DNA from: Pisolithus tinctorius
Taxonomy: Eukaryota; Basidiomycota; Agaricomycetes; Boletales; Pisolithaceae
Direction: 5' to 3'
Length of the DNA stretch: 64,000 nt
NCBI GenBank assembly: GCA_024663395.1
Contig: JANFAH010000003.1
Location: forward strand, 434,001 to 498,000
Part shown: piece by piece, positions 1 to 11,899 of the stretch
How positions within the stretch are numbered: the first letter of the stretch is position 1
Layout: the number at the start of each line of letters is the position of its first letter
Translations under genes and position numbers: made by a program
The notes under the pieces: generated by a model
What the model saw: the letters and a program-made list of their open reading frames with translations, nothing else
What the model was told of the DNA's origin: nothing
The model's database searches: none

Positions 1-704
1 GGGACATCTTCTGCTGGATCTTGCAGTAAGAAGGCAAGATGCATGTCATACTCGTCATGAATGCGATCAGGGAGGCTGGAGGACAGTAGACCATACTGCA
101 GCTGTCACAATGCGGGAAGAATGATGGACAAGATTGGAATAAAGACGGTGCAGGGAGCAGGGAGGAACGATCCATATGCTTCATCAACTGGGGAGACTGA
201 AACGACCACATAAGACCTTTCTAACCGAGTGACAGACCTGAGGCGACCAAAGAACGTCCTTCTGGAAGTCATACTGACAAGGAGAACACGCTGTCCAAGC
301 TGCATGGGATGGGATGGGGCTGACAATGATGGGATGAACCAGGGGGCTTCAGGACGGAAGCTGGTGGGAACACCTGGCAGATATACATAGCCATTGTCTC
401 TGGCAAATGTGACAAGCGAGATGACTGACAAAGAGGTGGCCATGATTGATGGACTTAGCGAAATGAGCGTCTGATGGATGGAGTGCTGTAGAAACATGTA
501 GGGTGCGAGGATCCTCTCCAAATTTGGAAGGAAGAATCGTGGGGCTGAGCACTTTAAGCGAGCATGCGAACCGAGTTGATATCTTTGGAAATGGTGGAGA
601 TATGACGGAAACCGGAATGCCATACATGGGTGCTAAAAACCTTTAATGCGCGCTCAACTCACTTCCTCTTTACTGATGACTCGTTCTTGTGCGAAGGATG
701 ACTG
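1..704. other. No assignable gene; flank of KDZ transposon remnant
   Basis: A minus-strand frame of about 170 residues is open here (roughly 105-623), but it has no motif I recognise and no clear intron-exon logic. It lies on the 3' side of the KDZ transposase remnant, so it may be a badly decayed C-terminal part of that element or unrelated flank. I assign no function. Confidence 0.4.
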
Positions 705-3502
705 TTAACATCTGACAGTCTTTCTACGCATGAGGCCTTTAGTCTTCATCTGCATGCATGGGCATTGCATGCAACTCGTCAACGAGTTAGGCAGAGTCAG
801 CTGTAACCATGTCCACAACACCTTTGGTGTGTGACAGCAGGCTGCCGCCTGCCATTCCTCGTCCTCCAGTACCCAGCGGCATGTTATCTTGAGGTGTCCC
901 TCGAGCTCCTGTACAGCCTTCAAGTCCTTTTCATAGTTCTCTTGGGCATGGTGGCGCATGGTCTCCACTTTCCTTGTTGCACTGCTATCACTCCGAGGGG
1001 ATGCTGCATTGTTAGCCATAATGACAGTCCATGTAGATAGGATCGACTTGAGGTGTTTGCTAAATTTACTGATAGTCAGAATGCTAACCTCTCTACATAA
1101 TAGTGCCTACCTGCTCCTGGCTAGATTTACAAGCCGTTGCCAATATTCCATCTGCAGCATTTCTTCCACAGGCTTGCACAGGAGGGACCCGAGATATTCA
1201 TGTTCTTCATCCAACCAAAGCTTAAAGGTGTCAGGGTCACTTACTCCTAGCTCATGCATCAGCTGTTTGAGGGTCAAGTGGCCATTAGAAAGAAGATCGA
1301 GGGCTTGTTTGTAGTTATTCAGTAAGAACTTTGCTGCTTAGGATTAGATACATTGAGATGGGTAAGGTTAATTACTTACTGAGATTTGCGTACACTTCCA
1401 GTTTGTCATTGTGTTCAAAATAGCATGCAATTGCCTGCCTTCTGTGAAAAATTGATGTGTATCAAGTAGACAGCACAAGGGCATTGCTCTTTGAAAAAGC
1501 CCTCTCGCAACCTTCGAGATCTTCAAGTCCGAGACCTTCAATGTAGGTTGTGAGGTTTTCTAACTGACATAGCCTGCTATGAGCGTGGCTGTGGAATGCA
1601 TTAACAAGAGATGTATAGTTGAGTGATCATGCATGCTCGCCCAGGATGCTAGATGCCAGAGTGGTCTTGAATCAACAGCCGATGTCATATCCACTGCCCA
1701 GATCTGAACCAAATGCATCGAGGAGTTTGGACATCACTGTGAGCGTGTACTTGGACCTGTGTATGAGTGAGTTTGTGAGTAGGGCTTTCTAAGTAGTCTA
1801 CATACTGTTCGTCACTTTGTACCATATCTGCGATAAGCAGGCAGAAGCCATGCTGACAGACTGCTATGAAGACTCCTGTTTCGTCAAATATGCTCCACAT
1901 TTTTTGTGTAGCACTGTCCTTCATGTTTTTCCAGTGCTCCACACAAAGGTTCCCATCACCATCCTATCATGCAGAAAGAAGTCTAGAAAATAAATGTGAA
2001 CAGAACAACTTCTCACCTCCGCAATGATGCTGTGACCTGTCTGCTGTCTGGATGCAAATTTCTTGACAAAATCACAGGTCAGATATTGTTCATGATGAAA
2101 CACACCCTCCAGCATAGGATGAGAAGGGGTAAGAGGGGAAGCATCATTGAGGTTGTCATCCAGTACCCTGGTCACCACTCTCTTGAGAGAGTCATTCCTG
2201 TCCTGAGCAAATAGCATCTTGAATTGCATTGTTGGTTTGTCCTGCAATTCGTAAGTACAAGAAGGACAGCCATGCTTGAGCCGCCAGTCAGGTTGATTGC
2301 ACTGCAGTGCCTGGTGCACAAGGTTTGAGATGAGTGCTAAAATTTGCAAGTAAATGTTGAGCACAATGGAAAATTGATGTGAGTGGTGATTGTGAAATGG
2401 GACCTGGATGGTCAAGGGTTAGTGTCCAGGTACCTTGGAATATATATTAATCACAAACCCCATGTATATTGCAGAGCAATTTGACATATCCCTGGATGGA
2501 AAGATGGGGGCAACGTTGACAAACAGTGTGGTACAGGTCAAGAGCTTGCACTGTAATGGCAACCTTGGGGGTAATGGGAGAGCACGGGATTAGACCATGG
2601 TGCATGAGAGCTGAAGTTAGGTAATGATCAGTAGGCCCTACAGTTATAGAAGTCTTCTCAGTGCCTACTATGCCATGAGTATCCACATGTGTACTACAGT
2701 CAGATTGACTTACAGAAGACATCTAACACCAGTACACTGAGTAGCCTGGTGTCTATGCCGTCACTCCTCTGCTGTTCTTCCTGTGTACATCACTCATCCA
2801 AATCAAAAAATCCCCGTCCACTCGCACCCTTCCAGATCAAGGACCAGACCATGTAAGCTTCCACCATCGCACCCATTTGCACATTGAATGCAGCTGTCCA
2901 TTTAGCAGTACAATCCTGGAATGTACAATAATCCAGGCATTTCCCCCCGATCTTCTGAGAAGTGCTGAACACAGTCAGCTATTATTACTTGGTCCCTGTT
3001 AATTCTAACCTTTTCCAGAATTCCCCCAATAACCCACTGGTGAGTTCTTGAAACTCACCACCAGCATGACTGACATCAAGTGGCTCCATTCTGTCCAGGA
3101 CCATTGCGGCATACTCATCACTTTCATATCTGTCATCTGCAGCCTCACCGACTGAGTTGTTCAATGCTGGATCTCACAGCGCCTCAAGTGCATGCTTCTT
3201 GGTCACAGTCATCTCTATTGAAAGTGAGCCTTTTTTGTTAACCATAACAAAAACATACCTCTTAGTCGCTCTTGTTTGTGTTCTGCTGCACATGCAGCCC
3301 ATTCAGCGATTTTTCTTGGACCTGCCAATTCATGGAGAGTTTGCATAACTCCTGCAGATTGGTGAACTTTGGTCTGGACCTGACATATTCGCAAGGATGT
3401 CAAGCTTCTGCATCTGTGGGAGTGATGACACGCTGCTCCCCCTGCCATGACTGGCTTCTGTGCTTCATGCCATTGAGTGGGACCTATCCTCACCAAGACC
3501 AT
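705..3502 (-). pseudogene. KDZ-type (Kyakuja-Dileera-Zisupton) transposase remnant, multi-exon
   Basis: These are DDE transposases of large basidiomycete DNA transposons. Reading the minus strand downward, successive frames carry family-typical blocks. About 3250-3060 has a block around DVSHAGGEF. About 2720-2450 has HGLIPCSPITPKVAIT and RCPHLSIQGYVKLLC. About 2330-2200 has QPDWRLKHGCPSCTYEL and the MLFAQDRNDSLKR block. About 1940-1800 has WKNM...MWSIFDETGVF and VCQHGFCLLIADM. About 1300-1110 has PVEEMLQMEYWQRLVNL, and about 1000-850 has VETMRHHAQENYEKDLKAV. The blocks keep their usual order but lie in different frames, separated by introns and by stops. The end after EDEEWQ no longer matches the family, so the copy is decayed or truncated. 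Recognition is from remembered family motifs, not a search. Several plus-strand frames here are shadows. Confidence 0.75.
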
Positions 3503-3613
3503 GTGACGTTACCACACTGTCAAGACTTATTGCAAACTTATCTGCCATCACTAGCATTTGCACTCCTGTCCTTGAGTATTGTCCTTAGCACTGACCCACA
3601 AGCTTGTCTTACC

Positions 3614-4496
3614 ATGGTGTTGAGCATCAAAGGTAGGACACAAGACTTATTTTTTTTAATCTAGGATTTTACATCTTGTTAGATGATGGTAGCTGGCAGA
3701 TAGCACGATCTACAGAGCAAGATATGGAGGAGACGATCACATGTATCACAACGACCAAGACTACTCGTGAAGGGACTATGGAAACCAAGGTCAAAACCAT
3801 GGTGAAACATAGTCATGTTACCAGGACCACTCTTAGGAGTCCTTGAAAATGTAGTCTGTCGGTGACAATTACTGGCTCTACCACTACCCCACCACCAGCC
3901 TCAAGCACCCCGCAATCCACTCCCAAGTCACAATCTGGTTCAGCCTTCCCCCCTTCAGTACCTCGTGCATCCACGTCTCACAGCAGTGTCATTCCCCACC
4001 CATTGGATGTCCCATGGCCAACTTCCCCACCTGAAGGGTTTTACCTCGTTATCGTCAGGCAAGAGGTTGGCATATTTTATACATGGTATTATTTGTTTTG
4101 TCTATCCTCTGTTCAGCTCAATCTTGAACCCATAGGAAAGATGCCACATTGCAGGTTCTCAATGTCAGTGGTGCAGTTCACTACAAGTGTAAGACCTTCC
4201 AGCGAGCCCTTGCAGATTATATGGCTGCATATAACAATGGTGAACTGTGCATGATCCCAATCCCTGGTGGGCCCTTCTGGCCCACAGCACCATGTACACC
4301 CTCACCCACTCTCAGTGAAGGCGAACAATCCTACTGGGCTGAAGTGGACGACCTGTCAGATCTGTTTGGCTCAGTTCAACTCGGCCACACTGAGACCTGG
4401 TGGGTTTCTTGCCCTTTCCAAAAGGTCGTTTTATTAATTGTAACAGTGATGCTACCCCATCTTCATCCACTGCAAATACTTAGTAGTTACTACTGA
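3614..4496 (+). pseudogene. Viroplasmin/RNase H1 N-terminal-like domain protein
   Basis: A probable two-intron gene beside the KDZ remnant and divergent from it. I place the start at ATG 3614 (MVLSIK...). A very short putative intron (3633-3664) leads to the frame GFYILLDDGSWQ. After a Pro/Ser/Thr-rich stretch the frame reads GFYLVIVRQEVGIFYTW. A clear GT-AG intron at 4086-4135 joins this to SGAVHYKC..FQRALADYMAAYNNGEL and PIPGGPFWPT. That block resembles the small RNA-binding fold at the N-terminus of RNase H1 and in viroplasmins (Pfam Cauli_VI type), which often occurs in basidiomycete repeat genes. One in-frame TGA near 3845 (Ser-Pro-stop-Lys) interrupts it and fits the CGA-to-TGA decay seen elsewhere in the window. 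The first intron is uncertain at only 32 bp. Confidence 0.55.
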
Positions 4497-4571
4497 AATC
4501 ATGTCCTTTACTACTATCGATGACCACAACATCTTGAATTGAAGTCTTAGGTGATCATATATGTGAATGAG

Positions 4572-4735
4572 CATACTGTAGTCTACACTGTGACCTGAAA
4601 TTGGTGCACACGTGACATTGGTGATTGTACACGCCAGTGTTGCATGAACACAGTGTAGTGTGTGAACAAGTGTATTGTAGTCTACACATTGTGACCCAAC
4701 ATTTGTGTCCACACAACATTGAGGAATTTGATAAG
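4572..4735. repeat. Degenerate direct repeat, about 99 bp period, two copies
   Basis: The motif GTAGTCTACAC followed by TTGTGAC or TGTGAC occurs at 4578 and again at 4677. Related CACA/TTGGTG or ACATTG text follows each time. The core GTAGTCTAC is self-complementary. It could be a decayed terminal structure of a small element, but I see no partner or target duplication. Confidence 0.4.
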
Positions 4736-5129
4736 GTAAATCAGTGCTATGCAATTTCCACAATATATCATGTAATGTCCAGGTATCAGACAATGACTAC
4801 TAGATAGTATATGAGCTAACGATGGCAAAGGTGTCACGCATATGCCAATAGGGTATGTTTTCGAAGATACCGGTAGTGAATACTCTCTGATAGCAAACAG
4901 ATTTGCTATCATGTTCGCTATCACCACAACCCAATACACATCTCCTGTAATTTGAATCACTAATTTTACAAACCAGATTTCAAGCGCAGGAATGTTTAGA
5001 CATGAATTGTATGCAAAAGTACTACATAGAGAGGTAATAGTGAGACCCCGGACAACGGGGGAGTTGAGGGAGCTGACACTTCAGATATCAGGCGAGGAAT
5101 ATATAGACATAGTTTGTATGACAAACAGG

Positions 5130-5800
5130 CTAGACAGTAAAGTAGTAACAAGCTTCGGAGATTCGAGACAAGGGGGATATAGGTGCATAGTCATCTAATT
5201 TGACTTCAAAAAAGTGTAGTTCAGTCAATAAAGATGTGAGCAAGTCAAACACTTGTTCATACAAGTCTGCAGCTCTGTACCCCATACCCCTGAAACCTTT
5301 GTGTGCAATATTCCTCAAAATCCAAACATGCTGTCTCCCTTATTCAATGTGGGCCTCACATTGTGAAAAGAAGGAGTCAGTTGCAAGTTGGCCCCTGCCC
5401 TGTGCATGCCTAAGTTGATCATGGAACTTCTTCAGCCATGTTGACTCCATGCCCCATTCAGATTGCCAGTCGGTGATGAGTTGCCTGACCTTCTCAAGTG
5501 GAGGGAGTTCCAAAAGTGCCGAAGGGTGTAGGTATGAGTTGGGCTCTGGGTCCGGGGACGCTCCAACTGCGCTGGTTGGTGTTGGGTTGTGGGTGGTATC
5601 TTCACTCTCTGTGACAAGCTTCCTAATAACAGAGTTAATATGTCAAAATATCTGGAGAAGGTGCTTACTTGGTCCTGTTCCTATGAGTGTAGATTGATCA
5701 CTGTTGATAGACAGGATCGATTGTACCAGCTGACCTACCTGGCAGCACGAAGTCTTGCTTTCTCCCTCTGCTCTTCTCACACTCTGAAAACATGAGTTAT
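5130..5800 (-). pseudogene. Unrecognised minus-strand coding remnant
   Basis: Minus-strand frames here read like protein. One has ESTWLKKFHDQLRHAQ...QLATDSFFSQCEAHIE. After a stop it continues with HVWILRNIAHKGFRG and AADLYEQVFDLLTSLL. The even mix of charged and hydrophobic residues and the run of matching reading on both sides of one stop suggest a decayed gene, not a shadow. I do not recognise the family. The context (KDZ on one side, a repeated family on the other) suggests another mobile-element gene. Confidence 0.3.
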
Positions 5801-6565
5801 ATACAGTATAAAGGGAGGTAATAAAAATATTCTGTACCCTGGCTTTGATAGCCAGTGCTCAGTGGCTGCCCATTGCTTATCTTGCTTCCTTGCAGTGCAT
5901 GTGGCTCCCATGTATGAACATGAAGATGCTAGCTATGGGAAAGGGATGTTGGGTTTAGTTTACACAGATACTAAGGGTAATATACACAACTTACCTGGTG
6001 CGACTTGGGAGGAAGCAGATTACAGAGATACTTAGGCTTGATGTGTGACGTTCAGACTCAAGAAATTTCTCCTGGTCACATGACCATTGTCATGTGTCTT
6101 GGGGTCTGTCATCTCTGACTGTTGGCCTAAGTTGCCATAGAAGGATCCAGGTACTGAAATCTTTTCTAGCATAGCTGAATTAATGGTCTTTTTATCCAGA
6201 GTTCTATTGTATGGACTTCCACATGATCGTCCAAACCTGTCTATCCAAATTTCCCCAAGCTCTGCAGTAAATGCATTCGTTGTATCATACAGAAAACAAA
6301 ATGCTGATTAGACAGTTCCCATTAATGCAGATATTACGATGTGATGGTGGCCATACTAGTGCCCACTCAACTTTGGCAAGTTGACAGCAGGGTATTGGCT
6401 TCATCCACAGTAAGTGTTATCAATAGCCCGTTACTCACATCGCCTCTAGTATATTATTGTATCATGCTGATGCCCCCACAGGTCCACATGGTCTTATATT
6501 GAGTCATATATATCGTACCTGATCATCCTAATGACAGAGTACACCAATGTCATCTGCTCAATATC
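5801..6565. other. Non-coding stretch
   Basis: No frame longer than about 60 codons reads like protein and I recognise no repeat. The end at 6585-6595 is a pyrimidine-rich run closing with TTTTCCAG. This could be a splice acceptor for an upstream non-coding exon of the next gene. Confidence 0.5.
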
Positions 6566-6652
6566 ATGCTGTCAAATTTTTATTTTATTTTCCAGGATTT
6601 GGAGACATGCAGCAATACTATAGACTTTGTGCCTCAATGCTCTACCTACAGC

Positions 6653-8522
6653 ATGGACCAATATGTTTTCACCTTTCCTCCCACCACCTTCGGCCCTGCA
6701 GGAGGTGATTCCGCATGTCTGACTCCAGGGTTCAACTCGTATAATTTCTGGAATCCATTTGATGTGCCGTTCCCTCCCAATGCTGCACAATCGCCTCCAC
6801 AGCCTTTGGAATTGCACAACCCATCCTATGGTTATCCTGCACTGGACCCTGCTCTCTTAGCCATTTCCGTCCCTCAGCTCGAGTCATCTCTGACTTCGAG
6901 ACCTGCCCTACCTTCATCTACTGCTCAAGTAACAGCGTCCACACATGTCCCAATTTCTTGCACCACGGTAAACCATCATCTGGACACCATGCCTGCCGAG
7001 ACTGCCCATTCAAATGCTACCTTTGTCCCCAGCATGACCACCTCTAGTACACATCCCAATAATGGCACACCCAACATTTGCAACAGCAGAGTCTTGGTGG
7101 TTAAAGCGGCAGGCAACAAGTCCACTTGGGCTACCCAAAACCCTGGACAGCCAGTCATGCAGCCTTGTCAGTCACTCTCCACTGTGGAGAAAGATCATCG
7201 CAGTGTGCATGCGGCATCAAGGCAAATTTCTGCAGCACAACAGAGGGATCATGACACGCTTCTGAATGATGCCATCCAGTCCCTAGCCAATGAGTTCAAA
7301 ATGAAGGTACAGGCCATTGCGACTACACATAACATTACAAGTGAGAAGGTCAAGAAGCTCCTGGGCAGTCACAAATATTATCAGAACCCATGCAGCATGC
7401 AACTGGCCAATGCCATTATTCACAACAAGGCAAACGAGGTTAATGAAGGTAATTTCCCACTCTGATGCTGTTATATTCCAGCTCTAACTCATGCATCACA
7501 GGTTGCGCTCATGGGGAGAAGCTCTCCTTCCAACAGATTTGGGAGTTGGCAAGGGCAGACCCCAAATACCAGGACATGACTCAAGATGAAAAAGATGAAT
7601 TGTTACATGCCCTCACGGAATATCACACTCTCAAGAATGTGAGTGTTTGCACTACAAATTCTGCAGTGGTGTGTGATGCACAGTCGACCTTGGAACATGT
7701 TTTTAAAATAGTGAGTTCCGCATTCTATTCTAATGATCATCAACTGAATTCCTATAGCTTGATGGACTTGCCCTTCACACTGGAATATACGCATGCCTCT
7801 TTGCCACTTGTGGACATGTCTACAACTCATCGCAGCCTTTCTGGTATGGAACCAATAATGTCATGGACTTTTGGGAGGATGTTATGGACCTCAAACCCAA
7901 TGAAATCGTTCGTAAACTGGAACAGTGGGCATGCATGCATGGAAAAAGTGGGTCGAGAGTGGCGTTAAATAGCTATTAAGTATTGAATTACGTTGTTCAT
8001 ACAGACATCGAGGAGTGCAACTCTGTAGAAGGCATGCAGCAAATGTGTGCCCACATTCTTAATTCTGGTCTCCATGAGTATTCGTTCTACCTTCTAACAG
8101 CTCCTGACATGCGCATATACACAGGTGTTGTTGCCAAGAAAAAAATCCAAATCAACTTCATCAATTTTGAGGTGGCCATCAAGGAGAAATATGGCATCGA
8201 GCTACTTGGGTGGCCGGAGAGTGTTCTGTTCCAGTCTCCTCATGCCACTACAAATGCTGAACATCTCCATGCCCTTCGTGACATGCTTAAAGCAGGTACA
8301 TGTCGTTGGGCATACATGTCTACGCAACAATGTATGCAACATGCAGATTGACTTAAGGAACAATGAATTGCTGGGGAAGTGGTTGGAAAATCTCGCAAGA
8401 AGCACTCCGATGCGGGCAGGAAACACTGCCACACAGCACCAGGCAAGGGGAAAGCTCCAAAAAGTGTTGCATTGATCGACTCGTCTTCAGAGGACAACAG
8501 CTCCACAGAAGATGACGAGTAA
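6653..8522 (+). CDS. Multi-exon member of a repeated agaricomycete hypothetical family
   Basis: I know this protein type as a high-copy, uncharacterised family in mushroom genomes, often near KDZ or similar transposons; its function is unknown. The start is ATG 6653 (MDQYVFTFPP), just after a possible acceptor. Exon 1 is Pro/Ser/Thr-rich and ends with a basic, helix-like block (LANEFKMKVQAIATTHNIT, VKKLLG). A GT-AG intron at 7449-7501 keeps frame into SFQQIWELARADPKYQDM. Another intron after about 7710 leads to a frame with HTGIYACLF, NNVMDFWEDVMDL and EQWACMHG. Further introns lead to INFEVAIKEKYGIELLGWPE and LRDMLKAGTCRWAYMS. The last exon is Lys/Arg-rich and ends in an acidic tail with DSSSEDNSSTEDDE before TAA 8520-8522. 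The middle splice sites (7960-8100) are not fully resolved. No internal stop is needed to explain the model. Confidence 0.6.
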
Positions 8523-8809
8523 TGAGATGTAAGTTTTTATCCACCCTACTTTAATACTTCATCATGCATGCATTTTAACGCAGGACTTTCCGGTTGCTGT
8601 TGATGTAACACACTTATATATCTTCCGAAAGTTATGCACAGTCACATGCCGTAGATCAATTCATTCATGCATCTGCCACCCTTCTATATACACTGTATGT
8701 CTGCATGAAAATCCGATGTCTTTACAATATACAACAGTCATGATATGCATACTTGGTGAGGAGACTATGTCCAACAGTGTTTGTCGAACACATGACAACT
8801 GGTGTGTCA
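8523..8809. other. Spacer without a recognised feature
   Basis: An AT-rich 3' flank of the hypothetical gene leads into the first partial unit of the tandem array. I see nothing coding or structured in it. Confidence 0.5.
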
Positions 8810-9745
8810 CCCAGTGCGATGCAGCTCTGGTAGCTTGATGCTTAGTATGTAGTATCCAGCAATAATCAATAATATGTTACAGAGCACTAGCTAGCCATGG
8901 GTACTATACAGCCGTGAAAGTCCAATGTTTGTGCGTTGTCTTGTTGTTGAGATATGTGAGCTCACTGTTGACAACAGCGACAAGAGGGCACGTGCATGGG
9001 AAGTACAGGTGGGCATTGATGACAAATCCCAGTGCGACGTGGCACGGCTCTGATAGCTTAGTACAGCGATAATCAATAATATGTTACAGAGCACTAGCTA
9101 GACATGGGTACTATATGGCCATGAAAGTCCGACATTTGTGCATTGTGTAGTTGTTGAGATATGTGAGCTCGCTGTCGACAATGGCGACAAGAGGTGTTGG
9201 GGATGACACGTCACATGTGTGGGAAGTATGGGTGGGCATTGATGACAAAGCCCAGTGCAATGCAGCACCACTCTGGTAGCTTAGTACTTAGTATCCAGTG
9301 GTAATTAATAATATGTTACAGAACACTAGCTAAACATGAGTACTATACAGCTGTGAAAGTCCAATGTTTGCGCATTGTGTAGTTGTTGAGATATGCGAGT
9401 TCACTGTCAGCAACAGTGACGAGAGGTGTCAGGGATGACATGTCACATGCATGGGAAGTATGGGTGGTGTGTTGATGACAAATCCTAGTGCGATGCGGCA
9501 CAGCTCTGGTAGCTTAGTACATAGTATCTAGTGGTAATTAATAATATGTTACAGAATGCTAGCTAGACATGAGTACTATACGGCCATGAAAGTCCGATGC
9601 TTGTACGTTGTGTAGTTGTTGAGATATGTGAGCTCGCTGTCGACAATGGCAACAAGAGGTGTCGGGGATGACATGTCACATGCGTGGGAAGCATCGGTGG
9701 GGCGCTGATGACAAATCCCAGTGCGCCTGGTGTGGCTCAGGTAGA
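8810..9745. repeat. Tandem array, about four diverged copies of a 207-233 bp unit
   Basis: The marker AATAATATGTTACAG starts at 8868, 9075, 9307 and 9540, giving periods of 207, 232 and 233 bp. Each unit then has (A)CTAGCTA.ACATG.GTACTATA, GAAAGTCC, GTTGTTGAGATATG and CCCAGTGC. Copies differ largely at CG versus TG or CA positions. The first unit is partial. The last is cut at GTAGATTA, exactly where the Harbinger element begins. In other copies this place reads GTAGCTTAGTAC, so the TTA target lay inside the repeat. This looks like a small satellite-like array. I see no coding capacity. Confidence 0.85.
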
Positions 9746-9748
9746 TTA

Positions 9749-9784
9749 GAGCCAGTTTGGAAACCAGAAATTCTGCAGAAGTCT
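9749..9784 (+). repeat. Left terminal inverted repeat of Harbinger element
   Basis: It begins GAGCCAGTTTGGAAAC and ends TTCTGCAGAAGTC. It pairs with 33440-33474 except for one CA/TG dinucleotide. The flanking TTA is at 9746-9748. Gypsy element 1 begins three bases further in. Confidence 0.9.
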
Positions 9785-9786
9785 GT

Positions 9787-10777
9787 TGTAGGGAGCCATA
9801 TACTCCCTGAGGCTGGAACAGGAATCTGTCACTAAATTCTGCAGGCCTCTACAACAAACCTGTTTCAGAATTTTTCAGAATTTTTCCCACTCGTGTCCTC
9901 GTGTTTCCTCCCAACCCCTGTCCCCTTCAGAGTCTCTACCAACCTTCAGCGTGTCACTCAGTCATCAAAACGCTGATCCGGAAATGCCACATTTGCGCAG
10001 AGTCATCTGGAATTCAGTAGCCATGCCATCGCTCAGCCACATCACCAGTCATCTGTGCCACTTACCTCTAAAAAACCCCGGTTTCCCCTGTTGCCCTAAA
10101 TCCTGCAAGCTGGACTTCATGCCAGTATGCTATGCTCTGCCCTCCTGTGCCACTCCACTCCACCTCCCACTTGCACGCATACTCTCGTTCTGTTGGAAGA
10201 TACCCCTTACCGTTGTCCCATTCTTACTCTTGTCTACTACCCACCAGACTATTTCACTGACATCTGACGTCCTTCCCTTTATTTTCTGGTCTTTTAGTTT
10301 TTCTGCCCCACCTTACTCCGACTTGTACCTACTTTTCCTGTACTATATAATTCTGCCATAGTGTCGGAAATATACCACCCACCTTTGGAGTTGCTATCTG
10401 TGTGTGTTCTGCAAGTTCGAGAGTTCCCAGAGTCTAAAGAGCATATATAGAGTCTACAGCGTCTTCAGTGTCCCCAGTGGTCTTGGTGTCTCCTGTGCCC
10501 TATAGTCCTGCACACCTTATCCTGTGCCCCTTTTGCTTCGAATTCACTCTTCTTGATGCATAGAGGCCTCCCAGAATTTCGTATACCCATCTCGCTGTTC
10601 CTCACACATCCGTACCTGCCCAGAATTAAATTCTGTGGCCCTCGCTTGAATTCCCCACTCCCTTCTAGCTTTATTCTCGGCTTCTCCTTCCATGCAGCAT
10701 CCCTTGGGACAATCCTAGGGAATTCTCCCTTCAGCCTTCCCCTAGTTGCACGCTTCCCTGAAGTCATGTCCCACAAT
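9787..10777 (+). repeat. 5' LTR of element 1
   Basis: TGTAGGGAGC...CATGTCCCACA, 991 bp with TG...CA ends. Against the 3' LTR many differences are CG in one copy and TG or CA in the other, or CA against TG (for example gccatatac and gctgtatac, both derivable from gccgtatac). The 3' copy also has an extra stretch of about 18 bp near 21232. Small frames inside the LTR (about 9951-10361) are repeated in the other LTR and are not genes. Confidence 0.95.
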
Positions 10778-10947
10778 GTTTTGGAGCCCACCACAAGGGG
10801 TCTGTAGATCTGGAAAGGAGATCCTTACAACCCACTCATCAAAGAACTGAACTTGAAGAGCTCCTAGAGCCCTTCTGCAGACTGTCTATTTCCTCATCAG
10901 AAATCTTAATCCCGGTAGCTGATCCTAGAGATATTTCAGAGCCACAC

Positions 10948-11847
10948 TTGTCAGACTCAGATCTCGGTTTAGACGAGATCTTTTGGAGCCCAGAGTCCCC
11001 AGCATTTTACCCAGCATTTCCAGGAGGCTTCAACTTTGACGAACCCTTCGATCCTCCTGCTGAACGTCAAGAACTTTCACCTCTCTCAGAGCTAACCTCT
11101 TCGTCGTCCTCACCATCCAGTGATTCAGAACTAGCTGCTGAACAGCTCCTCCTTCCTTCCTACTCCCTAATTGCTAATTCCGCTATCACCCTTTCTACTC
11201 AAATACCCACACAGAATACTCTTGCCTCGACCCTCTCGAATCTTGCTCCTATTCCTCCCTGAATTCCAATCCAGACCCCCACGCCACCTCACATAATGTC
11301 TGGAGCAAAGGATATGCCGCTCAGGGGCTCCAACAAAGCCCTGAAGTTTTCCAGGCATACTGAAGATATCACCCGATACCTCGAAGATGTTGAACAACTC
11401 TGCCTCGATGCTGGTCTCGTTTCTGGAAAAGATAAGATCCACTGGGTCATTCGTTATGCTGACCACAACAAGGCAGAATTTTGGTCCACCTTAGACACTG
11501 CAACTGATGGCTTCAATGACTGGGACACATTCTCCAAAGAACTGCTGAACTACTATCCAGGGGCCTTGGTGAAAGATTGTCGCTATACTAAAGCCAACCT
11601 TGAAACCTTACTCTACCATCAAGTTCAGAAACTGATGGGATTGCTGGAAGATCTTGGGAAATACATCCAAGAGTTCTGACACATCCTCAGCCTCATCCAG
11701 AAGAAGAAGAAACTCCCTGAGGACTACATTAACGAAAAATTCCTTGAGGGGTTTCCTCCAAGGTGTCAGAATTCCTTGCTCATGCGATTGCAACTCTCTG
11801 ACCTAGATCATGACATTGACGAACCATGGGAGTTCGACAGTCTATAA
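10948..11847 (+). pseudogene. Gag of element 1, N-terminal part
   Basis: The reading frame opens with an acidic Ser-rich leader. It then reads MSGAKDMPLRG from ATG 11296 and a helical gag-like block (ITRYLEDVEQLCLDAGLV, DKIHWVIRYADHNKAEFW, FSKELLNYYPG) resembling the capsid domain of fungal gypsy gag. TGA stops at 11260-11262 and 11677-11679 interrupt a frame that otherwise continues to TAA 11845-11847. Both stops fit CGA-to-TGA change. Confidence 0.75.
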
Positions 11848-11899
11848 ACATGCCAACTACCTGCTCAGTGGAGCCAAATGAAACCTCCCTCAGCCAGAT

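Noticed and set aside
831..2214. Plus-strand frames over the KDZ region
   Set aside because: Complement of recognisable KDZ transposase blocks on the minus strand.
8810..9745. Regularly spaced repeats that could suggest a CRISPR array
   Set aside because: The units are over 200 bp, contiguous and diverged, with no short repeat/unique spacer pattern, in a eukaryotic genome.
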